Shown in pieces: positions 22,063 through 34,077 of a stretch of DNA of 64,000 nt. The translations under genes were made by a program, and so were the position numbers. Numbering within the stretch: the first letter of the stretch is position 1; each line of letters opens with the position of its first letter. This DNA is from Petrosia ficiformis (taxonomy: Eukaryota > Porifera > Demospongiae > Haplosclerida > Petrosiidae): the NCBI GenBank assembly GCA_947044365.1, contig OX345636.1:47904896-47968895 (forward strand), read 5' to 3'. Below the pieces are notes generated by a model that worked only from the letters and a program-made list of their open reading frames with translations, was not told the DNA's origin and made no database searches.

Positions 22063-22299
22063 TAGTTACTGACAGCAAAGCAATCAGCTAATACTTGATA
22101 TTTCGCTACAAATGATTATAAGCAAACATTTGATTTGTTGAGGAAAATTATATTCGAATACCAAAAATTAGTGTTTTTTGATAATGATATAGTAACTCTT
22201 TGTGGTGCATTAAATAGAAATGGGATATTCAGTTAGGGTTAAAAAACTGAAAAGCTGTATTTGTTAAATGCATTGCAAAACATATACATAGATTTTTAA

Positions 22300-22674
22300 T
22301 AGGGCTGGAACAGAATCAACGGATCCTGTCTTATACTATCCGGATATCCATTCACAATAATGGTTGGGTATGTGTATAATTGCTCTAAACATTCGTGACT
22401 TGTTTGGACTAAAATATACACTCACCTTTTTGCTGTAATAAACTGCAATAGATGTTTATACAAGCAGCATTGGTATTTTTACAGATCATTCTGCACTCTA
22501 CAAGCCAAAAAAGCATAGCAAGAAATTTATTAACCGCCATTTTATTGCAATTCAATTTCACATCTCTGGTTTCTGTACATGTACTAACATTAAACAAGTA
22601 ACTGGATACAAAAAAACAGATCTGGAAATTCAATTTGCAGAAAACCAGATAATCAGGTATCTGTTCCAGCCCTA
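22300..22674. mobile_element. hAT-type MITE, TAGGGCTGGAACAGA ends
   Basis: Inverted ends TAGGGCTGGAACAGA and TCTGTTCCAGCCCTA. Flanks ATTTTTAA and ATTTTGAA agree at 7 of 8 positions, fitting an aged 8-bp target duplication. It is also in copy 2 at 51602-51990. Confidence 0.85.
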
Positions 22675-22932
22675 ATTTTGAAGAGTTCATGTATAGACGT
22701 CAGCTTTTGTTTGTCTTAAAAATTTATTATAGTTTGATTTATGGTTATTATTTTAAAATTATTAACAGGTAGTAAACTAAAGAGAGAAGTATATTAACAA
22801 TAATGGCATCAAAAGGTATTTCAAGTTTTGTGATATGCAGTAAAATTTTATAATGGTATACATTGTAACTGAAAGACTCAGACCTGACTCATTAGTGTGG
22901 ATATGAGCCTTTCAGTTGTACATGTACCAGAA

Positions 22933-23217
22933 TAGGGATGGGCAATATTTTGATTATGATAATCGTGATTAAAATTTCGTGTGATAATCATATCTTGGCA
23001 TATCATGGTCACAAAAATAATAATGATTATTGTGCCATAACTTCTGGTTTTCAGTACTATCACATCTAAATCAGTTTTTCAACACTGTTTACTCAACAAA
23101 TAAAAGGTATCAATTTGATTGTTGAATTAAATCTACATACATATGTAAGGTAGCCAATAATCATGATACTTACACACAATAATCATTGACTCATATTTTC
23201 ATAATCACCCATCCCTA
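22933..23217. mobile_element. hAT-type MITE, TAGGGATGGG ends
   Basis: Inverted ends TAGGGATGGGCAATATTTTG and CATAATCACCCATCCCTA (imperfect inside). Flanks TACCAGAA and TACCAGAG match 7 of 8. Copy 2 at 52255-52377 has lost most of the middle. Confidence 0.8.
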
Positions 23218-23301
23218 TACCAGAGTTTCATATAAAGCGGAGGGGGGAGGGGGCCTGCAATACATGATGATGTCAAACGAATGTCTACATGTATAATTAC
23301 T

Positions 23302-23480
23302 GTGTTCTGCCCACGACATGTTTTGGGTTGCAGTGTGCATTCACATGTAGTACTGTTTATCCAGTACTTTTCCATGTATATACTTAATTCTGTCTCAGTA
23401 GCCTATACATTTACATGTACATGTATGTACATGTATATTATCTGAGAGGTGGTTATTCCCGACCAGTGTGGGCAGAACAC
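23302..23480. mobile_element. MITE, GTGTTCTGCCCA ends
   Basis: Inverted ends GTGTTCTGCCCA and TGGGCAGAACAC; same family as 9751-9920. It is also in copy 2 at 52462-52634. Confidence 0.7.
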
Positions 23481-24817
23481 TGTCAATACCATATAGCATA
23501 AATTTTCATAGGTAAAGTTTTTGTGTTTTGACAATATTCAACTATTTTGTAATAAAATGTTGCACCATTCTATTATAGAGAATAGAAGACAAAAAATTAC
23601 TTGGGCAATAATGTGACTTATTTTTGAAAAGGGACGCTTTCCAATTTTCAAATGCTTGTATAATTAAGTTCACCATTCCACCATTTTGTAGAGGAAGTAA
23701 ATGAAATTTGGTATTTAAGAAGCTTAATAATAGATCTCTCAGGATACCAAATTTTAAAATTCGATTGCATATAAAATTATTGATTATTGATGATGTAATT
23801 TGTGGGAAGTATTTTTGTTTGTTCTATAAATGGGTATGGCTGTGATAATTACTTGTAGCATCCCTGAAACTCCCACTAGCTGGGAAATTTGGTATCCAGA
23901 AAGATAAGGTGTTTATCGTCTAAATAATATATTTTACTTATTATTTTCTTATAGAATCCAGCACAAGACACGCTGTATAATTGTTCTTCAAAACTAACTG
24001 TAATTCTAACTGGAAAAAAGATAGCTCTGTGTTCAGTTATGTATTACATTTTCGTAATAATAATAGTATTTTTTTTTGCTGCATCAGCAACTATTAATTT
24101 GTGGGGTTTTTAATTATGTAATAGTATTCTTAATTAATTAATTTACATTTTAATTATTACAATATAGACTGCATAATTATGTTTGAAGTTTCCAATTCAA
24201 GATACACTTTTGACGTTCCTTCTTTATAATTGTATTAACTGTATTAAACAATGGAAATTTCTTGATGTACATAATTTTACAGCGAACTGATACAGTTTAG
24301 CATTCATGGAAATCCTTGAGTGTTCCCGATCACTTATAACTAAAGCCAGAACAAGTCACTAATAATAATACATGCAAAATTATTAGAGCTGAGATTCTGA
24401 AATTATTATTTATCACTAACTTCAAATTAATTGAAAAATACAATTAATGCAGGAAACTCCTCCCATTTGATGATCAAAAAGGCTTCCTATCATGTCTTAT
24501 GGACGTACAATCGACAATCAGAAGAATTTTCAAATATTAATTCATTAAATCATCCTAGCCCTATTATGTATATACATGTAAAGTATTCCTCAGACTGCAC
24601 AACATTATGATGTGAAACATTAGTACATGGCTAGTAGTGTTAATTAATTCCTGTATTCATGCAAGTGCATGTATGTGTGTACCACAAACACAAAGTATTC
24701 ATGCTTTCATTTGTAAAAATATAATTATAATCGATTTCAGAGAGTTACAGAGTTCAGTATAATTATGAAACAAGTGTACAACAATGTCAAAAGAGAATCT
24801 TTGCTTGCTGTCTGTTG

Positions 24818-27800
24818 TTATGCAGATGGTTCATCTAATTCATCTTTCATGTCCTTGGCAATTCTTGACAGAGCTGGATCATATTGTCTTTTCAATACAT
24901 CACAAAACCTTAATAACAATTGAGGTGTATCACATGATTTGAGATGAGATTCAACTGCATTGACTAGTCTACTGGCTCTCTCGTATCTGGAAAGACTCGG
25001 TATAGTCCTCACTGCATCTTTGACTGAATCTGGTATTAGATCAACTGATGATAGGTCATCAGCTAGTCTCTCTGTGTCTGATATAACACCCAACATTTCA
25101 GGTATGCATCTCTTCAGTATATTCGATGGCTTCGTAAGTTTGTGAACTGGAATAGAAGAATGCAAGTAATAATATCAGTTGACCTAGTATTTGTATGACA
25201 TCATATAGATAATATGTTTGTACTATCATGCATCAATAATGAATGGGAGGAATAGATGACACTGGGAGATTTGGGGCTCCACTTGTCAATGCATTCCAAG
25301 GCACACCTTTCAAAACTATAATAATTGTTAGTTATATTACACAATAGATGACTATATAGCTCCTAATGAATTAGTTACTAAATTTACAAAGCTTTATGAG
25401 GATATTTTGTTCACTACCATTTCAGTGACAGTGACTCCTGATATAACGAAGTGGAGTTTTTTGTCAACTAATATGATATGACACAAAGCCTTGTGTTGCC
25501 TTCATTGCATTGTGATAAAATTCTGAAAACTGATCGGTCAAACACAACACAGCTGATGAATCAGATCCTATCCTTGCATTACGTTACATCTGACTACATT
25601 AAAGGAAGTATATAGTGTTTGCAATGCAATGCATTGACATGACACAAAGAAACGCAAGGTTTGGTCATTATGTGAACCAGCCTTAAGTGTACAGAATGTG
25701 CACATGCACGGTAAGGAAGTAACAGATATAGAATGTTAATTTAAAAAGTTAAGAAGGGACAAACAGATATAGGAAGTAACAGATATAGAATAAAAAGTTA
25801 AGAAGGGATAAACAATAGTTCGAATAAACCACTTCAAATAAATATTAGCTTTTCGATTTGAGACAGAATTAGAATATCAATTGCAAAATATGCAGGAATG
25901 TTGTAATAAATAGTAATTATTGATAGTGTTAGCATAATTATAATTCCTGAATTACTACAGCAGTGTTTAAGATGCTTAATCAGCAATGATTATATGATTC
26001 AGCTATTTGTTATTTACTAAGAAATACCGGATGTGCATATGGTTAACAGCCTAGATGGCAAAAAATGACATGAATTTGTCCTGAAACTAGTCTCACGTGA
26101 CAGACGCATACCATGAGAAAGGGTGTGCCATACATCAGTTTGTTAGTTAATTTTATAATGCTTAATGATTAAATACATGTACTTGTATCACTAATTACCA
26201 CCTATTGGCTGTACGGTTCTTGGAATAAATGCTGGATCTTTACTCAGTGTCTTGGTTATTTCCTGTGAAAAGAAAGGCCAAAAGCAAGTAGGATTCTATG
26301 CAGAGAACAGAAAGGCTATAGGATGTTATAACTTAATTATAATAATAATGACATACATTCACATACCTCAAGGCTACGACCAGCAAATATGGATAATGAG
26401 CTTGTGCCACTTTCTATAGACTCAAAAGGTAACAGATCAGATACTTTCTCGCCCCTTTTGCCTGTTATGTCTGTAATGTGAACGCAGTGAGTTTCTGATT
26501 GAATTTGACATGCAAAGACTTCAACATCATAGAGTGTTAGTTGAGATGTGTTGTTGATGGGTAAATGTACCTTAGAAGGATTAATAAGGAATTCCTTAAC
26601 TCCTATGTCTGGACAAAATGCTTTTTGATGTGATAAAATTTCTCTGATGATCTTGTGACGTAGATTTACCATATTTAATTCAGATCCTTCTTCACAAGAC
26701 ATAAATAATATGACACACTGGTTATGATCAACCAATTCCACCAGCGTTGTCACACCATTACGCAACCAGCGGATTCCAATTGTATATACTGTACACAAAC
26801 GATTGAGTTTTAGTGGATAAGAATGATTTTCTGTATTATTGTTTGGTAGAGCATAAGAGTAAGCAAGATGCATTAGTAGAACATGGAAGAAACATGTTGT
26901 TAAGAAATAGTCATTTTCATTTTCTGTGCACTTAAGACACCAACCAAATTGATATGTTTCGTAATTTTCTTCTGGTCTTTCTGAATCAGTCATAAGAGCA
27001 GGAAAGAAGAACAGTTTCTCGTCATCACCTACATCTCTGATTGAAAGATTTGTTAATTTAAGTATAAATGGAGAAATATCGATACAGAGTTCCAATGACA
27101 AAAGAAATTGACGCAACAGGTCTATAGAATAGTGTGGGAACAGTTGAGAGAGAGAAGACTGTGTGATGACTCCTGTATTACTGAATACATGACGATGTTC
27201 TTTGAACGTTTCTGGAGCAAAGAGGATTCCATTAACTTCATGAAGAAGAATTTTTTTGTCTGCAACTACCCACGACTTTAGAGGTGTTTCATCATTCCTG
27301 AAGAACATAATTAAACCAGTTGAATGGAGGGCAGGGAGAAGTTCTATGATCTTGTCAGGATCATCCATTAGAGAACAGTCCTCTTTTGTATAAGTGGTAA
27401 TGAGCTCTTCTAGGGTATAGACACTCTGCCGTTTCTGTTGAAGGAATTGGTAGAGCAAATGACAATACAAACTCATTTTTCTGATGGTAGATTTACGAAT
27501 GAAGTCACATGCATCGAATAGGATTTTAATAAATGATGCAAGCTCATTTCCATCACGTTTACGACAATCAAGAGCAACTAGGCCTGAAAATGAATCCTTA
27601 GTTATAGAATCAATGTATTTTAAAAGATTCTTCTTAGACCTAATTCTTGATTCACTTTCATGTATGCAATCAATATGGCTGGCTACTACAACTACTTGAT
27701 ATACATTTTCCCTGCTTAAATTCTTGATAAGAGTCATCCATTGTATGAGATGAGTGGAGGCTTCTTGATCACATATGTTAATGATAATGATGAATACAGC

Positions 27801-28574
27801 TGCAGAATTCTGTAGTAGATTCTCAAGTACTGCAATATGACTGGAATAATAGTGTGGATGACCTGCAAAGTCATGTAAAATAATGTTTCCCAGTTCCTTA
27901 TGTTCGAGTTTGTGTGGGATAATACCGGCTGTATAGCGTTTTACTCCCTTAATATTTCGAAATCGACCAAATAATGGACTGTCATTGCATCTCTTAATTA
28001 TTACCTGAGCTAACGTACTCTTACCCACACCACTGTTACCAAGTATAACTACATTGATGTATAAGTTGAGGAAGGAAGAAGTGTTGATACACCCCATTGA
28101 AATGAACTGTTTATTCAGTTCAGTATTATGAGTACGAGTGAATATTCTAACATTCACAATATCACATGTTTTCACTGGATAGACTTTTCCTGTTGAGAGG
28201 AGGTATTCTACAACAGAAGTGTGTGTAAAACGACTTGCATAGTCTAAAGGAGTCGAACGTTTTTTGTTTCTATGCATTGGATCACATTGACACTCCTTGG
28301 TAAGGTATTTAACAGTGTCCAGGTGACCATTATAACAAGCAAGATGTAATGGAATTGATCCCTGTTTAGTCTCACAGTTTGGATCACAATGGTATTCTTC
28401 GATCAACCGTTTCAGGACGTTTATCAAACCTCTACTAGCAGCAAGATGAACTAGAGTCCAGTTACCAGAGTCTGTTATTCTGCCGGGATTATGTACTTGA
28501 TCCAAGAGTTGAATAACATCATCTTCGCTACCAGAAACAAACGCGTCCCAACATCGCTGATCATTATCAGACAT
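24818..28574 (-). CDS. ANK-Roc-COR GTPase with C-terminal CARD-like domain (gene D)
   Basis: Three exons: 28574-26367, 26262-26202 and 25146-24818. They sum to 2,598 nt (865 residues plus stop), and phases agree at both junctions (GTATGT donor/TTCACAG acceptor; GTGGTA donor/ATTCCAG acceptor). The start at 28574 (MSDNDQRCWD) is chosen because it aligns with E; an in-frame ATG at 28640 is possible. Residues 38-137 form three ankyrin repeats (e.g. GSIPLHLACYNGHLDTVKYL); Walker A GNSGVGKST at 179-187; DFAGH at 235-239; SHID at 299-302, a Roc-type G4. A COR-like region follows, then a linker, then an alpha-helical domain of about 100 residues that looks CARD-like (RYERASRLVNAVESHL, LLLRFCDVLKRQ). 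Expected role: a GTP-switch scaffold in death or immune signalling. Function is inferred. Confidence 0.85.
25190..26200. other. last intron of gene D
   Basis: No gene. It holds a relic of the GGCTGGTTCACATAATGAC foldback at about 25470-25690, and a local direct repeat AACAGATATAG...TTAAGAAGGGA near 25720-25815. The sequence expanded to a 69-bp array in E appears here as a single diverged unit at about 25947-26015. Confidence 0.5.
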
Positions 28575-28575
28575 T

Positions 28576-29073
28576 ATAGCGACATTATGTGCAATATCAG
28601 CGTCATCGACATCAGCACTTAGTCTTGAATAGACAGTCACTCCCCTCTAAACAAGGGGAAGGGTCTAGATCTGGTGGATGTAGCCTTGTAGGATCATGCA
28701 ATGAAATACAACGTGTCAAAATACGAGGCATTACAGGTTTAGTCAGCACTGTATACAGTTCAATGACTAAATAAAAATAATGAATACAAGAATAATATAC
28801 TGTAACTCTCTCCAGAACACCTGTGCACCCAAATTGTAAAAGACTGAGATTATTGTAATGTATGTGCTGTTATCTTACTTTATTCACTGTTAACAGTAAA
28901 TTTACAAGTACATAGTGACGGTATGCATAAGGGTTTAATTATTTGAGAATACAATTGTTTTACAGGTTAACTATGGCTCTCAGTCTTACACTTTTCTTTC
29001 ACTGAAGATTTGTTAAAAATTATCAGTTATTGTAGAAGTAAATTATTGTATATACCAATAAATATTTACAATT
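28576..29073. promoter_or_regulatory. upstream region of gene D
   Basis: About 500 bp between the start of D and the 3' end of the next minus-strand gene. It must hold the promoter of D, but no convincing TATA or other motif was identified. It does not resemble the sequence upstream of E, so the two paralogues have different promoters. Confidence 0.35.
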
Positions 29074-32000
29074 TTATAATATTAAATGTCTTAATTTTGA
29101 ATTCAGTTCTCTTTCTTGTGCTAACAGTTCCTTAGTATACTTCTGATAGGCAGAAAATTCCTATAATATGACAAAGGAATTTAAAACATAGTGATAATTA
29201 TTAGTGTTGTACCTATACTAGGTTTTGCAGATACAGATATTATAGGCAACTAAAGCTGCCTATACCTATACCTATATAATACATGTGTTCATTCCTTTTT
29301 CTAGTATATGTTCATGTGCATCATTAATTTTTAGCACTGCTCTATATAGCCATTTCTGTGGCAAAACTCACAAACTGATTCTGACTGTTGTATCAATCTT
29401 TTCCTACAGTAAAATAGTACTATAAAGTTTCAAAACTTGGTCTGTAAAGTATCTGTATCTGTATCTGTCCTATACTACTTGCCTATACCTCCTATATTTA
29501 CCTGTACCATGGTATAGGCACCTATATATTATTATTTACCTATATCAGTATAGGTACAACAATAATAATTATTGTCCATTGAGCTAAGTATTTGGATCAA
29601 TGTCTTTGTATCTGGAATTCCACATAGTCATTTAATGTTTGCACGTGTGCAGAAATGAAATTTAAAAAATTCACTAAAATGGTGGTGGATAATTTCTACT
29701 AAGCCATTAAGTATTTTTCAAGGGTGTGTCAGTAGGTGTGGTTCATTGATACTACAAGCTATGTTCTTAATTCTAGGGGCCTTATTCCAAATCATAAGGC
29801 GTATAATTAAATCTCTATAATATTAATCCACAATCCTCCCACCTACCTACACACCCGCCAACCCACCCAGATTTAATAACATTCTGTACCTAGTGAATTG
29901 CTATGTTCTTGACTTGTAGAGTACAGAATAGACAGTAAAAATACCATCCCTATTGCAGTTCATTATAGCAAAAGAGTTGAGGTAATAATTTAAATTACAT
30001 TACAAATGAGTCATGAATTTTTCCAGACTGTTATGGTGAAAGGATATCCAGATACTATAGCCATTCCAGGCCTAGTACATGATAATGACAATACCATTAA
30101 AATTTTAGTACAAAACGATCTGTATAGTTTACATTCAAAGATGTCTGTGAGCATAGCAAAGACATCTTTGAATGAAAGTATATACGTAGTACTCACATGT
30201 CACCTCTCTACCCCCATCCTGATAGGTCAATAGATAGGTTTGGAAAAATATACCATGTAATAATTATTATTGCTAGGACAAATATTATTATTATGATTAT
30301 TGCATTGAAAACTACTACAAGCTTATACCATGTACTCATACAGGAGTGGTAACTTGTACACAATAATTGTGGTAACAATATAATTACATTATTGAGAATT
30401 CGTGTTAGTAGTATTAGTACAGTGCGTGTGTACATGGGAAGTTGTTTGCAAATAAGTACAAACAAGACACAAACTGAAATTAAATCTTTGTGGGTATTGT
30501 TTCTCCTCCTAACAGATGAGTCGGCACATCAAAGTTTTTGATAAGTTTTGAAGCATGGGCCAAATTGGCTCAAAAATGGTTAGTGTGTGGACCATTGGGA
30601 ATACATATTGAGCCAATTAACAATCAGTTAATGCTGTTAGTGACAATATAATCATAATTAACTGCGCCACTGGCCCAAAGAGAGAACTATGCAGTGCCAA
30701 ATAAGAAGCTCGTTGGGCAAATGGTGCACCATATAAGCTTATCAAAAACACTGATGTACATGTACATTGTAGTTGTTTTAGTTTGACAATACATGTAGTT
30801 ACCACTTTTAGTTATAGTTATAGTATGAAGTTTCTTAAACATTTAGTTTAGTTATAGTTAAATTAACTATTAGGCTTACTAAAAGGGTTTTAGTTATAGT
30901 GAACTTATTAATAGTATTGACCAAATTTCACAGTTATAGTTATTGCAGTAGACTTGTAATTTAGTTATAGTTTACTCAATTAAAAGTCACAATGCCTTAT
31001 TAAAAAAGGTTTTACATGTAGTTATAGTAATAGTTAACTAAAACAACACTAATGTATGTATAGTTACATGTATGTGATATTAATTGATAATGTTTGCGAT
31101 ATTGTAAAAAAGGTGATTATATCACTGTTGTAGCACAAACAATTATGATATAACTGTATCATTGCCCATTCGTTGAAATGAGTTGCCAAGCCATTCAACC
31201 TTTATTTTTCAAGGAAAAATTGTAGATGTACTAAGCTTTAAAGGGAATGATAATTGAACATACAATAATTATACTTATTGAAATTGATAGTAGAGAGACA
31301 CATGTCCAGAAAACATATCTGGACCAGCTGGGGATTTGAACCCAGGATCTTCTGATTGCTAGTCAGATGATCTATCATCTGAGCTACATGTACTTGAGCC
31401 AGGTTGAGGAAAAGCATTTCATAAACAATGTCTACTAGTTAGGTCTGGTAAATTCAGCTGTGCCTCTCTCTACTTAAGCTAGATTCACTAAGTCAAATAT
31501 CCACAAACGCTACACAGGTTCCATTCCATTTCAGTAATACACAGCCTAGTTAGTCAGATTATATTAATATAATATACTCATATATTATCTGTTCATTGTA
31601 TTGTACCTTCTCAATTCCTACTAGTTTATCATTTGTATCATGTAATTGTTGTGATAGTTTCTGAACTGTTGAGTCTTTAGAGACTTTGTAAGACTGACAT
31701 CTATCAGGAACATAAAGAAATAAATAGATAGATTTGACATGAAAGCACACTATATAGTGTTATCAATAAGATCATACACGCATGGCATACCATTGGCCCC
31801 CAACAGTTTGCTGTTAGGGCTAGATGCATTCGATTATAATAATATTGTCATTAACTTAATTTGTAATTGGCTCTAGGTGTTTTTCAAATGGTACACAAAC
31901 TAACTATCAACTATATGTACATCAACATAATCTAGAATGGATCAGTGATTAGATGTTGTCTTCCCCTTTTTAGCCATTTCTTATTTACATTTCCCTTTTA

Positions 32001-33425
32001 GTTTCTAATTCTCATTTTGCAAATTCAAAACCATATCAATTCTAATTTTGTCAATGGAAGATAACTGACATAATTGTGAATGTGAAATCTAATTTAGAAG
32101 CCTTATCACATCACATTAATGAGAGAGAGAGACGGACAGTTTGTGGAGAACTCAAACTATATCATTCCTTCACTCGATCCTTCTTGATTTTAGTACATGT
32201 ACATCTGTAATTCTGATTTGACTGGATCAATATTTGTCAAAATACTGTTTACAAAGAAACAGAATAAAACTACACACAACAGTTTGGCCTTTTTCAGGTG
32301 TCTGAAGAACGTAAGAAGGCCCAAAGACCAAAACATAGTGTGCATTTTTATTGTTTCTTTTGGCAAATATGATCCAGTCAACACAGAATTAGAGACAGAG
32401 AGAGATATTGATAATAGCACATGTACTGTAGATAATCAAACCTGAATTCTTCTTTTAATCTTTCCATCTCATTCTCAACTTCTTCTACTCTTGTTTCAGC
32501 CTCACTAATTGATTGTGTCTTTCGTTTTAATTCACATTCCATATTTTGTGATCTCTTCTTCAATTCAGTATGAGATAGTTCTAATAGTTTGTTTGTCTTT
32601 CTCTCTTCAGTTAATGTTTTTTCTGATGTCACTTTATTCAATTCTAGTACTAGTAAATAATTGAATAATAACATTTAGCATTGTTGATATCATAGAACTG
32701 TGATATTTTCTGTTGTTTACAGTTCATCATAGCTTCAATATTATCACCTCTATTGTAATATTGCACAATACACACACGCGAACATGTAAACACACACATA
32801 CACACACATGTACATGTATACACACACAGACACAAACACAGACATACACACACAAACACACGCACATACACACGTACATGTACACACACACACACACACA
32901 TGTATACACACACATACACACACACACACACAAACACAACACATACACAGACACAGTACACATACATGTACATACATGTTCACTGTTGTACATACATGTT
33001 TTTACTTGTTCTTTTTTTTGATCCACATTATTCCTCAGTCTTCTTATCTCTTCTCCCATACATTTTTCTCTCTCCTTCAAACAAGCACATTCCTTTTCTA
33101 AAACATCACATCTTTCTTTCAACATCTTGTTCTTTTCATGAGTATGTGTGAGTTCATCTCTCAAACTATCAATATTATCTTGTAATGTTGTAATACTGAT
33201 TGATGTATTACTACTGATTGTGCTCAATGACTCATTTTCGGTTCTTAATAATTCATTTTCTTTTTTATAATCATTTTTTATTTTTATCATCTCATCATGA
33301 TTTTCTGATAAGACATTGAATCTATTTTCTATTGTTTTACATTTCATCCTCTCAGATAATAAAACTTCTTCAAGTTTATCTTTTGCTGTTTCAAGTTCTT
33401 TACACTTCTTCTGATACACTTCAAG
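29074..33425 (-). CDS. coiled-coil protein, last four exons (possibly CCDC89-like)
   Basis: Four exons in consistent phase: 33425-32996, 32649-32442, 31700-31607 and 29160-29074 (stop at 29074-29076), 819 nt in total. Acceptors are TTTACAG, TTTACTAG, CTGATAG and ATTATAG; donors are GTATGT, GTTTGA and GTACAA. The product is almost wholly coiled coil: KCKELETAKDKLEEVLLSE, then a less regular NVLSENHDEMIKIKNDYKKE, then LRTENESL and long Glu/Lys heptads, ending AYQKYTKELLAQERELNSKL. The NHDEM segment and the ending recall CCDC89, but I cannot confirm this. The first listed exon opens with a splice acceptor, so one or more 5' exons are missing; none was found between it and the 5S cluster. The second-exon donor GTTTGA is weak. 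Confidence 0.65.
30529..30760. mobile_element. foldback MITE, GATAAGTTTTGAAGC family
   Basis: Left TTTTTGATAAGTTTTGAAGC, right ATAAGCTTATCAAAAACACT, inverted. This is one of the better copies of this family in the window. Confidence 0.65.
30768..31052. mobile_element. TAGTTATAG-rich MITE, copy 1
   Basis: Ends GTTGTTTTAGTT and AACTAAAACAACACT are inverted, and the interior is many TTAGTTATAGTT words. A second copy, inverted, is at 33475-33722, so the two flank the coiled-coil exons. Confidence 0.65.
31322..31396 (-). pseudogene. tRNA-like sequence, degenerate (AGC anticodon position)
   Basis: On the minus strand: TAGCTCAGATGATAGATC D arm, a perfect anticodon stem TCTGA/TCAGA with loop CTAGCAA (AGC in anticodon position), then CTGGGTTCAAATCCCCAG as T arm with one extra base. 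The acceptor strands do not pair and the D stem has a mismatch, so a tRNA-derived relic is more likely than a working tRNA-Ala. Confidence 0.6.
32769..32962. repeat. (CA)n microsatellite in an intron
   Basis: Imperfect CA/TG tract with TACATG interruptions, between two exons of the coiled-coil gene. Open frames over it on both strands are low-complexity artefacts. Confidence 0.95.
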
Positions 33426-33474
33426 CTGTAAATAAATTTATACAGTTCATTTATACATGCATGTGCATATGTAT

Positions 33475-33722
33475 TAGTGTTGTTTTAGTTAACTATAACT
33501 ATAACTGAAACCCCTTTTAGTAAGGCATTATGACTTTTAGTTAACTAAACTATAACTAAATTACAAGTCTATTGCAATAACTATAACTAACTAAAATGAA
33601 GTTAACTAAAATTAAAGCCCTTTTAGTAAGCCTATTAACTATAACTAAACTATAAGTTTGAGAAACCAGACATACTATAACTATAACTAAGAGTAGTCAT
33701 TTTTGTCATACTAAAGCAACAA
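33475..33722. mobile_element. TAGTTATAG-rich MITE, copy 2
   Basis: Inverse of the element at 30768-31052, with ends TGTTGTTTTAGTTAACTATA and CATACTAAAGCAACAA. It lies just upstream (minus strand) of the last found acceptor of the coiled-coil gene. Confidence 0.6.
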
Positions 33723-33969
33723 TAATATTATACATGTATCACATGTAACACAGGTCATGTTGAACGTGAATGACACAACTAAATTTATATCATATTTTCT
33801 GATAATGATAAACGTGAGAAGTTGAGAAGAAAATGTAAATATAGAGTGCTGGACACAATAACCCATACACATGTAATTTCCATACAGTATATTCAGTGAA
33901 TATAGAGCTTGCACTACTTTGTTCAGCTGAGAACTATAGTTACTGAATGTAAGATTTACTGTCAAAAAT

Positions 33970-34077
33970 AACTGCGGCCATACCATGTTGAATACACCAG
34001 TTCCCATCTGAACACTGAAGGTAAGCAACATCGGGCTGGTTTAGTACTTGGATGGAGAATCACCAGTGCTACAAGCT
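33970..34077 (+). pseudogene. 5S rRNA pseudogene (deleted)
   Basis: Matches the 5S sequence from CTGCGGCCATACC to GTACTTGGATGG, then jumps to AATCACCAGTGCTAC, losing about 10 bases (the GACCACCTGG part). The 5' helix strand is also changed. Confidence 0.8.

Larger units (their letters stand above)
22063..24817. other. intergenic region between convergent genes B and D
   Basis: No gene is supported. It holds hAT-type MITEs at 22300-22674 and 22933-23217, a CAGTGTTCTGCCCA element at 23302-23480, and several GAAATTTGGTATCC foldback pieces (23690-23770, 23885-23910). Confidence 0.5.
13936..28575. repeat. segmental duplication, copy 1
   Basis: Collinear with 40831-58413. It contains, in order: hAT relic, Tc1-like relic, BEN and BED relics, two MITEs, GTPase exon B, three MITEs and ankyrin-GTPase gene D. 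The left boundary is at AGCTCACTCTTC, and the right one is at or within a few bases of the start codon of D. Identity is high around GTPase exon B and much lower and patchy over D. Insertions present only in copy 2 (the MITE at 42191, the hAT relic at 46352, a 69-bp tandem array) account for most of its extra length. Confidence 0.9.
29161..31606. other. last intron of the coiled-coil gene
   Basis: No coding sequence. It includes repeated CCTATACCTATA words at 29215-29560, a foldback MITE at 30529-30760, a TAGTTATAG-rich MITE at 30768-31052 and a tRNA-like relic at 31322-31396. Confidence 0.45.

Noticed and set aside
31322..31396. Functional tRNA-Ala (AGC)
   Set aside because: Acceptor strands do not pair, the D stem has a mismatch and the T arm has an extra base.
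32713..33021. His/Thr- and Cys/Val-rich open frames on both strands
   Set aside because: They translate the CA/TG microsatellite in an intron of the coiled-coil gene.
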